DNA of 5,839 nucleotides from Chloroflexota bacterium. GTDB taxonomy: Bacteria; Chloroflexota; Anaerolineae; Anaerolineales; UBA11579. A program made the position numbers and the translations under genes. Positions 1-5,003 of the stretch are shown here, in pieces. Position 1 is the first letter of the stretch; each line of letters starts with the position of its first letter. Below the pieces are notes generated by a model that worked only from the letters and a program-made list of their open reading frames with translations, was not told where the DNA came from and made no database searches. Where the stretch lies: assembly GCA_003486225.1 (NCBI GenBank), contig DNGN01000306.1, positions 198 to 6,036 on the forward strand, given 5' to 3'.

Positions 1-9
1 TTTCTTCTA

Positions 10-15
10 TATAAT
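10..15 (+). promoter_or_regulatory. Candidate -10 box of the C39 peptidase gene
   Basis: A perfect TATAAT hexamer lies 39 bases before the ATG at 55. Transcription would start near base 22, giving a leader of about 33 bases that contains the Shine-Dalgarno AGGAG at 44-48. The matching -35 box would lie before base 1, so the promoter cannot be fully judged. The stretch is AT-rich, which raises the chance of a coincidental match. Confidence 0.45.
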
Positions 16-54
16 GAAGATATTAACCATATCCACTAAACTTAGGAGATACCG

Positions 55-930
55 ATGGGTAAAAATTTAAATGTCCCGTATCGATCACAGAGCGATATTG
101 ATGCCCAGTTTGCTTCCACAGATTGTGGGGCTGCCTGTGTCGCCATGCTGCTGGAAGGCTTTGGCCAAACGGTCAAAATCGACGATATCTTTATCACGAC
201 CGGCAAATCGAAGAATGAATTCCTGTCCAGGCAGAACCTGATCAATGCGGCTGGTAAGTTTAACCTCAAACTAAGGCGTTTCAACATAGGCAGCCAGAAA
301 TTCTTGAAATCTTCCATTGATCAAAACAAGCCCTTGATCGCCTTGGTCAATTATGGCGCATGGTCGAAGCCTGGTTCCGGGGTACCCACCCAGAGTACCT
401 TCTCGAGTGCCCATTTTGTGGTGGTCTCCGGGTATGATGGCGACGATGTTTTCATCAATGACCCGTTGTGGCGTGGTGCGCAACGTGAACAAGGGCACAA
501 TAAGAAAATGACCTATGCCCAGTTTGCATCCGCCTGGGGCACTGCCCACACCTTCCCGGGGAATCCCGATTTTGCCGGCTTGATTCCGACTGAAATCATG
601 CCAGAACAGGAACAACAAGTTGTCCCGCAAGTAACAGAAGAAGAAATTAACCGCATTCTGGCCTGGGCATTTATGAACAACCAGAATGTGACAGCAACCG
701 AACTCGCTGAACGCCTGGTTGCGGATGTATTCCTGCGTTTTATGGGCACCTGGGGAACGCGCGTGGTCGATCATGTCCTGCAACCAAATGATAACCTGGG
801 GCTGCTGGCTCTCAAATATTATGGCGACCCGCTGAAGTGGAAGGTCATTACACTGTTCAATAACCTGCCCCCGATCAATGCGTTTGAGAACAGGACCTCG
901 ATCAAGATCCCGGAACCGACCCAGATGTGA
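55..930 (+). CDS. C39-family cysteine peptidase with C-terminal LysM-like domain
   Basis: This 291-residue protein is predicted to be a papain-like cysteine peptidase of the C39 type (Peptidase_C39_2-like). The catalytic Cys24 lies in DCGAAC (23-28), with a candidate oxyanion Gln18 six residues before it. His120 lies in SSAHFVVVSGYD and Asp136 in NDP, which completes the triad in the usual order and spacing. A helical linker follows (about 181-230, starting with a Glu/Gln-rich stretch), then a LysM-like segment (about 238-287: 'VLQPNDNLGLLALKYYGD' up to 'IKIPEP'). There is no signal peptide or membrane segment: the protein begins directly in the protease fold, so it is probably cytoplasmic or exported by another route. 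C39 domains of ABC exporters cut leader peptides after Gly-Gly, but stand-alone C39_2 proteins mostly have no known substrate. ATG 55 is supported by AGGAG at 44-48 with a 6-base spacer. The gene ends before a terminator and is not linked to the downstream genes. Its 5' half is more AT-rich than the rest of the window. Confidence 0.85.
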   Translation: MGKNLNVPYRSQSDIDAQFASTDCGAACVAMLLEGFGQTVKIDDIFITTGKSKNEFLSRQNLINAAGKFNLKLRRFNIGSQKFLKSSIDQNKPLIALVNYGAWSKPGSGVPTQSTFSSAHFVVVSGYDGDDVFINDPLWRGAQREQGHNKKMTYAQFASAWGTAHTFPGNPDFAGLIPTEIMPEQEQQVVPQVTEEEINRILAWAFMNNQNVTATELAERLVADVFLRFMGTWGTRVVDHVLQPNDNLGLLALKYYGDPLKWKVITLFNNLPPINAFENRTSIKIPEPTQM

Positions 931-953
931 TGCTGGCAGGATAATCCTGAATT

Positions 954-1006
954 AAAAGACCCGAAGTGTGATATTCTATTTTAAGCACACCAAGGGTCTT
1001 TTTTTT
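954..1006 (+). terminator. Rho-independent terminator after the C39 peptidase gene
   Basis: AAAAGACCC (954-962) pairs perfectly with GGGTCTTTT (994-1002). A second inner stem, GTGTG (966-970) with CACAC (986-990), is separated from the outer one by a symmetric 3x3 internal loop and closes a 15-base loop. The descending arm runs into eight T (999-1006). It starts 24 bases after the stop codon at 928-930. On the other strand only four T follow the stem, so it is mainly a + strand terminator. It separates the peptidase gene from the downstream cluster. Confidence 0.9.
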
Positions 1007-1119
1007 CACAGGTCTGAATCAGGCGCGCTTTGATATTGAAGGATATTTCGAGGACCCTTTGTGCGGTTGGTTGCAACGTACAGCTGATTTGGTCCTCTCC
1101 GGGAGATGCACAAATAAGC

Positions 1120-2265
1120 ATGAGCCAGATCGAATTCCGCAAAATCACCAATCGGCGTGAGCGCCGCCAGTTCCTCACCTTTCCCTGGAAGGTATATCAG
1201 AACGACCCGCTGTGGGTGCCCCCGCTGATCCCGGAGAAAATGAAGATCATCGATCCGCAGACCGGGGCATTTTTTAAACGCGGTGAGGCTGAGTTTTTCA
1301 GTGTCTGGAAGGCCGGCCGGCTAGTCGGGACAGTTTGTGCGGCTGAAGATCGCTATACCAATCAGGCTCGCGCCCGCAATGATTGTGTGTTTGGCTTCCT
1401 GGAGGTTGTGGAAGACTACCAGGTTTTTGCCGCCATCATCCATCATCTGGACCAGTGGGCGCAGGCACGCGGGCTGGATACCCTGCTGGGACCGTTCCAC
1501 CTGGATTATGAGGACAGCTACGGGGTCCTGGTGGCCGGGCGAGACCGACCACCGGCCCTGATGTGCGGGCATTCTCCGGCTTATTACCTGCCTTTTATGC
1601 AGCAAGCCGGTTTTGTTCCAGCCCGGGCAGCCAACCTGGCCTTTGCCATCGATCTGCGCCTTACGCCCCAACTGGCAAGGCTCTCCAGGATCGCCGATCA
1701 CCTCCGGCAGAAAGGGCAAATTAAAATCCGCCAGGTGAATTGGGACGATTGGCAGGCAGAAATCGACCGCGTCCACCTGCTGCTGAAAGAAGCTTTGGCG
1801 TGGGTTGAGGATGGGATTCCCTGGCATCGTGACCAGCTGGAATCCATGGTTGAGCCATTCAGGGCGATTGCCGATCCTGAACTGATCTTGTTTGCAGAGG
1901 TGGACGGCAGGACGGTGGGATGGTTTCCTGGCGTGCCCAATCTCAACGAGGTGTTCATCGAGGTCAACGGATTGCGCTATCCCTGGGACTACCTGCGCCT
2001 GCTTGCAGGCATGCGCAGGCAGCCAAAGAGTCTGACGGTCAAGAGTGTGCTGGTGCTGCCAGAATATCAGAAACGTGGAGCAGCGGTACTGCTTTTTGAC
2101 GAACTTGCCAGGCGGGCGAGGGCCAAGGGGTATCAGTGGGCAGATTTGTCGATCACCTCGGAGGATAACCCGGACACCCCCCAATTGGCAGCCAGTATGG
2201 GGGCTGTGGAATACAAGCGCTGGCAGGTTTTCGAACGTCCTGTTCAGTCAGGGTCAGGAGGTTGA
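1120..2265 (+). CDS. GNAT-type N-acetyltransferase, two-lobed family
   Basis: This 381-residue protein resembles a widespread but poorly characterised group of about 380-residue GNAT-like proteins. The N-terminal signature is FPWKVYQNDPLWVPPL (21-36), followed by a degenerate first lobe ('GRLVGTVCAAEDR', 66-78; 'FGFLEVVEDYQ', 91-101; 'LLGPFHLDYEDSYGVLVAG', 122-140). The C-terminal lobe has the acetyl-CoA-binding GNAT motif A: VKSVLVLPEYQKRGAAVLL (307-325), then an aromatic-rich tail ending 'WQVFERPV'. The acceptor substrate cannot be predicted. The frame stays open upstream to a TTG at 1030, but ATG 1120 is preferred because the family motif starts about 20 residues in. A GGGAG (1101-1105) lies 14 bases upstream, a rather long spacing, so initiation may be weak. 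Its last codons contain the AGGAGG (2256-2261) serving the next gene, which suggests translational coupling. No convincing promoter was seen in 1007-1119. Confidence 0.8.
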   Translation: MSQIEFRKITNRRERRQFLTFPWKVYQNDPLWVPPLIPEKMKIIDPQTGAFFKRGEAEFFSVWKAGRLVGTVCAAEDRYTNQARARNDCVFGFLEVVEDYQVFAAIIHHLDQWAQARGLDTLLGPFHLDYEDSYGVLVAGRDRPPALMCGHSPAYYLPFMQQAGFVPARAANLAFAIDLRLTPQLARLSRIADHLRQKGQIKIRQVNWDDWQAEIDRVHLLLKEALAWVEDGIPWHRDQLESMVEPFRAIADPELILFAEVDGRTVGWFPGVPNLNEVFIEVNGLRYPWDYLRLLAGMRRQPKSLTVKSVLVLPEYQKRGAAVLLFDELARRARAKGYQWADLSITSEDNPDTPQLAASMGAVEYKRWQVFERPVQSGSGG

Positions 2266-2271
2266 GGTTCG

Positions 2272-2775
2272 ATGGCAAAGCAAGTCAAGCAGCTTTCCCC
2301 GCCCAAAGGCCTGGCCCGACTATTCTACCGTCTGCCGATCTGGCTTTACCGGGTTGGCCTTGGCGGGGTGCTGGGGGAGCGATTTTTACTGCTCAACCAC
2401 ACCGGGCGCAAGAGCGGTCTGGCCCGTCAGGCTATGCTGGAAGTTGTCCAGCACGACCTGCAAACCGATACGTATGTGGTGGCGGTCGGCTTTGGACAAA
2501 AATCGGACTGGTACCAGAATCTGCTTGCCCAACCTGAGGCCAGTATCCAGGTCGGACGCCGAACGCTGGATGTGACTGCCCGGCAGCTCGACCCGCAATC
2601 TGCCGGGGAGGTAATGCTGGAGTTTTCCAGGAAATATCCAGGCGAAGCGAAAATGGCAGGTTTATTGGGCTTCGAGGTGGATGGTACTGACGAGGACTAC
2701 CGCGCCATGGGAGAAATGATGACCCTGGTAGCGCTGCGCCCTGTAAAGACTGAACAGCACGCATCATTTGAATGA
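2272..2775 (+). CDS. Nitroreductase/deazaflavin (F420-type)-dependent oxidoreductase
   Basis: This 167-residue protein matches the Ddn-like family of split-barrel flavin/deazaflavin oxidoreductases ('nitroreductase family deazaflavin-dependent oxidoreductase'). Recognisable blocks are LLLNHTGRKSGLARQAMLEV (39-58), which fits the phosphate/cofactor-binding region, and GFGQKSDWYQNLLAQP (73-88), which is highly typical of the family. The N-terminal 30 residues form a probable amphipathic helix, as in family members that lie against the membrane. Some relatives use reduced F420 to reduce quinones or nitro compounds; others bind FMN, heme or fatty acids, so the cofactor is not settled here. ATG 2272 has a strong AGGAGG (2256-2261) with a 10-base spacer, and the gap to the upstream gene is only 6 bases. 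The length is usual for the family. The stop codon overlaps an ATG (ATGA, 2772-2775) that is in frame with the next gene. Confidence 0.85.
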   Translation: MAKQVKQLSPPKGLARLFYRLPIWLYRVGLGGVLGERFLLLNHTGRKSGLARQAMLEVVQHDLQTDTYVVAVGFGQKSDWYQNLLAQPEASIQVGRRTLDVTARQLDPQSAGEVMLEFSRKYPGEAKMAGLLGFEVDGTDEDYRAMGEMMTLVALRPVKTEQHASFE

Positions 2776-2790
2776 AGATTTCAATAAGAC

Positions 2791-2796
2791 AGGAGA
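2791..2796 (+). promoter_or_regulatory. Ribosome site fixing the aldo/keto reductase start
   Basis: AGGAGA lies 5 bases before ATG 2802. The longer alternative start at 2772, which overlaps the previous stop codon as ATGA, has no Shine-Dalgarno in front of it and would add ten residues not usual for the family. This site therefore decides for 2802. Confidence 0.75.
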
Positions 2797-2801
2797 CATT
2801 T

Positions 2802-3773
2802 ATGACCACAACGATTGCAGAAAGACGAAAACTTGGCAACTCAACTTTGCAAGTCTCCCCGGCAGGCATTGGTGTGATGCAGTTTGCCGGGGGAGGAGGT
2901 ATGTTCAACTTCATGTTCTCCAAAACCTCGCAGCAGGAGAAAGACCTGATCGTGAAAACCGCCCTGGATGGCGGGGTAAACTGGTTCGATACGGCGGAAT
3001 ATTACGGTATGGGCCGGTCTGAACGCAGTCTGCGGGACGCGCTGGTCAACAATGCGGTTCAAGATCAGGATGTGCTGATCGCCACCAAATGGTGGCCGAC
3101 ACCCCGCACAGCAAAAAACATGTATCAGAGTATTGGCACCCGGCAGCAGAACCTGGCAGGTTACACCATTGACCTGTTCCAGGTGCACTGGCCGTTTTCA
3201 TTCTCTTCGCCAGAAGCTGAAATGGAGGTCATGGCCGACCTGGTGGAGCAAGGCAAGATCCGGGCTGTGGGGGTGAGCAATTTTAGCGCTGAGTATACCC
3301 AACGGGCCCATACCACCCTGGTACGGCGGGGGCTTGGCCTGGCTTCCAACCAGGTGCAGTTCAGCCTGATCCATCGCAAGATTGAGACCAACGGAATCCT
3401 GCAGGCGGCCAAAGATCTGGGCGTGTCAATCATTGCCTGGTCTCCATTGGCGTCTGGTCTGCTCTCGGGGAAGTTCCACCTGCAGCCAGAGGTCTTGCGG
3501 AATACCCCGATCGCCCGGCGTCTCAATCTGAGCCGCCAGCTGAAAAAAACTCAGCCTCTGATCGATGCGATGGACGAGATGGCCAAGCGGCATGGGGTGA
3601 CCATTGCGCAGGTGGCGATCAACTGGGTGATCTATTTTCACGGCGAAACCATCGTGGCTATCCCGGGGGCCAGCAAAGTGGAGCATGCCCGTGACGCTGC
3701 GGCTGTGATGTCTTTCCGTCTGACCGATGAAGAAATGGACCGCTTGGACCAGCTTTCCAGGCAGTACCGCTAA
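2802..3773 (+). CDS. Aldo/keto reductase
   Basis: This 323-residue protein is an NAD(P)H-dependent aldo/keto reductase of the (alpha/beta)8 barrel superfamily, expected to interconvert carbonyls and alcohols in the cytoplasm. The full catalytic tetrad can be seen: Asp63 and Tyr68 in WFDTAEYYG (61-69), Lys96 in IATKWW, and His129 in FQVHWP. Other family landmarks are the N-terminal LGNSTLQVSPAGIG (11-24), KIRAVGVSNFS (152-162), NQVQFSLIHR (183-192) and AWSPLASGLLSGKF (212-225). The C-terminal cofactor-binding loop is AIPGASKVEHARD (286-298). The length is normal. A Gly-rich insert, AGGGGMFNFMF (29-39), sits where other members vary in substrate-binding loop A. The substrate cannot be named. 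The gene follows the deazaflavin oxidoreductase by 26 bases with its own good ribosome site, so co-transcription is likely; pairing with another reductase suggests a detoxification or secondary-metabolism role, which is inference. Confidence 0.92.
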   Translation: MTTTIAERRKLGNSTLQVSPAGIGVMQFAGGGGMFNFMFSKTSQQEKDLIVKTALDGGVNWFDTAEYYGMGRSERSLRDALVNNAVQDQDVLIATKWWPTPRTAKNMYQSIGTRQQNLAGYTIDLFQVHWPFSFSSPEAEMEVMADLVEQGKIRAVGVSNFSAEYTQRAHTTLVRRGLGLASNQVQFSLIHRKIETNGILQAAKDLGVSIIAWSPLASGLLSGKFHLQPEVLRNTPIARRLNLSRQLKKTQPLIDAMDEMAKRHGVTIAQVAINWVIYFHGETIVAIPGASKVEHARDAAAVMSFRLTDEEMDRLDQLSRQYR

Positions 3774-3783
3774 CACGGCAGCG

Positions 3784-3812
3784 TACAGATCGGCGGAGGA
3801 TTAAAGTATAAT
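3784..3812 (+). promoter_or_regulatory. Candidate leaderless promoter of moaC
   Basis: A perfect TATAAT (3807-3812) ends exactly 6 bases before the moaC ATG at 3819, so the expected transcription start falls on or next to the A of the start codon. A weak -35-like TACAGA (3784-3789; 3 of 6 consensus bases) lies 17 bases upstream of the -10. GGAGGA at 3795-3800 is 18 bases from the ATG, too far for normal Shine-Dalgarno use, and there is no in-frame alternative start between the upstream stop (3771-3773) and 3819. This fits a leaderless mRNA from an internal promoter, with read-through from the upstream genes also possible. Confidence 0.5.
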
Positions 3813-3818
3813 TCTGGT

Positions 3819-4301
3819 ATGAGCAAACCTAAATTAACCCATGTCGATGAATCCGGTAAAGCCCGTATGGTGGATGTCGGGGATAAACCGGAAACCGAGC
3901 GCATGGCGCTTGCCAGGGGTGAGGTGGTAATGCGTCTGGATACCTTGAATTTGATCCGCCAGGGAGCAATTAAAAAGGGTGATGTGCTGACCGTGGCACA
4001 GGTTGCCGGCATTGCAGGCGCGAAGCGCACCGCAGACCTGATCCCATTCTGCCACCCGCTGCCCCTGACTCATCTGGCGATTGATTTTGAACTGGACGAT
4101 CAACTGCCCGGCGTGCGGATCACTGCATCCGCACGTACCAAAGGCCAGACAGGCGTGGAAATGGAAGCCCTGACAGCCGTCTCAGTGGCTGCCCTGACCA
4201 TTTATGATATGGCCAAAGCCGCCGAAAAGACCATGAAGATCCAAAATATCCGCCTGGTAGAAAAGCGCGGCGGCCAGAGCGGAGATGTGCTCAATGATTA
4301 A
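3819..4301 (+). CDS. moaC: Cyclic pyranopterin monophosphate synthase MoaC
   Basis: MoaC acts with the radical-SAM enzyme MoaA in the first stage of molybdenum cofactor synthesis, converting the MoaA product 3',8-cyclo-7,8-dihydro-GTP to cyclic pyranopterin monophosphate. At 160 residues it has the usual length. Family blocks are all present: [18 protein letters not shown] (6-23), [20 protein letters not shown] (52-71), [13 protein letters not shown] (73-85) and [20 protein letters not shown] (111-130). Residues expected in the active site by comparison with E. coli MoaC are visible: Lys53, Cys78-His79, Glu114, Glu116, Asp130 and Lys133. The C-terminal KRGGQSG block (149-155) is also typical. 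The start is unambiguous because no other in-frame start codon lies downstream of the upstream stop codon. The gene overlaps the MoaD-MoaE fusion by 8 bases, so the two are surely co-expressed. MoaA is not in the window. Confidence 0.97.
   Translation: MSKPKLTHVDESGKARMVDVGDKPETERMALARGEVVMRLDTLNLIRQGAIKKGDVLTVAQVAGIAGAKRTADLIPFCHPLPLTHLAIDFELDDQLPGVRITASARTKGQTGVEMEALTAVSVAALTIYDMAKAAEKTMKIQNIRLVEKRGGQSGDVLND
4281..4284 (+). promoter_or_regulatory. Ribosome site of the MoaD-MoaE fusion, inside moaC
   Basis: GGAG lies 9 bases before ATG 4294. It favours 4294 over the in-frame ATG at 4285, which overlaps the end of this site and would add only three residues. MoaD proteins usually begin just before a first strand such as 'IKISVLFFA', which agrees with 4294. 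Confidence 0.65.
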
Positions 4302-4998
4302 GATCAGCGTTTTGTTTTTTGCCACCTTTCGGGATAAAGCCGGGACCAACCGCACAGAGATGGAAATTCCGGAAGGCACCACCATCGCCGGGCTGCGCGG
4401 CATCTTGTCGGAAAAGTTTCCGGGTTTGGAAACGCTTGCCAACCATGCCCTGGCATCGATCAATAAAGAATTTGCCTTTGACGATCAGGTCATTCCCGAC
4501 GGTTCAGAAGTTGCCTGGTTCCCACCGGTCAGCGGGGGCAGTACTCCGCCGACGATCTTTTCCATCACCGAGGATGAGATCGACCTGAACCAACTCCTTG
4601 AATCGATCACCTTGCCGAGCACCGGCGCAGCCTGCTTCTTTACCGGTATGGTGCGGGCGGTTACAACGCGCCATGACCCCCACCAAACAGAGTATCTGGA
4701 ATATGAATCCTACAGCCAGATGGCTGAGGAGAAGATGCAGCAGGTTGCGGATGAAATTCGGGCGAAGTGGCCCACGGTGGAGGGTGTGGCGATCGTACAG
4801 CGGATTGGCCGCCTGTACCCCGGCACCCCAACTGTGATGATCGCATGCACGGCAGGCCATCGGGACACTGGGGTGTTTGAGGCCGCCCGCTACGGCATAG
4901 ACCGCCTCAAACAGATTGTGCCGGTATGGAAGAAAGAAATCACCCCCAGCGGCCAGGAATGGGTAGAAGGGGATTACCGCCCCAAGCCGGGAGAGTGA
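4294..4998 (+). CDS. moaDE: Fused molybdopterin synthase: MoaD sulfur carrier joined to MoaE catalytic subunit
   Basis: This 234-residue protein joins both subunits of molybdopterin synthase, which converts cyclic pyranopterin monophosphate to molybdopterin by adding two sulfurs. Residues 1-82 are MoaD, a ubiquitin-like sulfur carrier ('[14 protein letters not shown]', 4-17; 'FPPVSGG', 76-82). The MoaE part starts at about 86 ('[11 protein letters not shown]') and shows FFTGMVR (115-121), [14 protein letters not shown] (135-148), [20 protein letters not shown] (186-205) and VPVWKKE (209-215). Lys206 and Lys213 correspond to catalytic Lys119 and Lys126 of E. coli MoaE, and His189-Arg190 to its conserved HR pair. 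Only about four residues (STPP) separate the Gly81-Gly82 tail from MoaE. MoaD works through a free C-terminal Gly thiocarboxylate, so cleavage after Gly82 is expected, as reported for mycobacterial MoaX. The junction has no start codon that could yield separate MoaE. Odd point: the usual HRIG of MoaE reads QRIG here (Gln169). The gene overlaps moaC and lies 5 bases before the next gene. Confidence 0.95.
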   Translation: MIKISVLFFATFRDKAGTNRTEMEIPEGTTIAGLRGILSEKFPGLETLANHALASINKEFAFDDQVIPDGSEVAWFPPVSGGSTPPTIFSITEDEIDLNQLLESITLPSTGAACFFTGMVRAVTTRHDPHQTEYLEYESYSQMAEEKMQQVADEIRAKWPTVEGVAIVQRIGRLYPGTPTVMIACTAGHRDTGVFEAARYGIDRLKQIVPVWKKEITPSGQEWVEGDYRPKPGE

Positions 4999-5003
4999 CC
5001 GGC

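Noticed and set aside
1050..1097. Inverted repeat GAGGACC (1050-1056) / GGTCCTC (1091-1097) just before the GNAT ribosome site, a possible leader hairpin.
   Set aside because: Seven paired bases around a 34-base loop are expected several times by chance in a window of this size, and there is no U-tract or recognisable riboswitch structure.
1030..1119. A 30-residue N-terminal extension of the acetyltransferase starting at TTG 1030.
   Set aside because: It has no placed ribosome site, does not resemble the family N-terminus, and ATG 1120 gives the usual length of about 380 residues.
1321..2184. Long antisense open frame (287 codons) opposite the acetyltransferase gene.
   Set aside because: It lies wholly antisense to a gene with clear family motifs, its translation shows no recognisable domain, and such frames are common opposite GC-rich genes.
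2045..2575. Sense-strand open frame in another phase running across the acetyltransferase/oxidoreductase junction.
   Set aside because: It overlaps both real genes, shows no domain, and its Trp/Arg/Cys-rich make-up is that of an out-of-frame translation.
3795..3800. GGAGGA as the Shine-Dalgarno of moaC.
   Set aside because: The 18-base distance to ATG 3819 is too long for normal use and no closer in-frame start codon exists; it may help weakly on read-through transcripts.
3774..3818. A terminator or molybdenum-cofactor riboswitch between the aldo/keto reductase gene and moaC.
   Set aside because: The gap is only 45 bases, with no stem plus T-run and far too little space for the structured Moco RNA motif.
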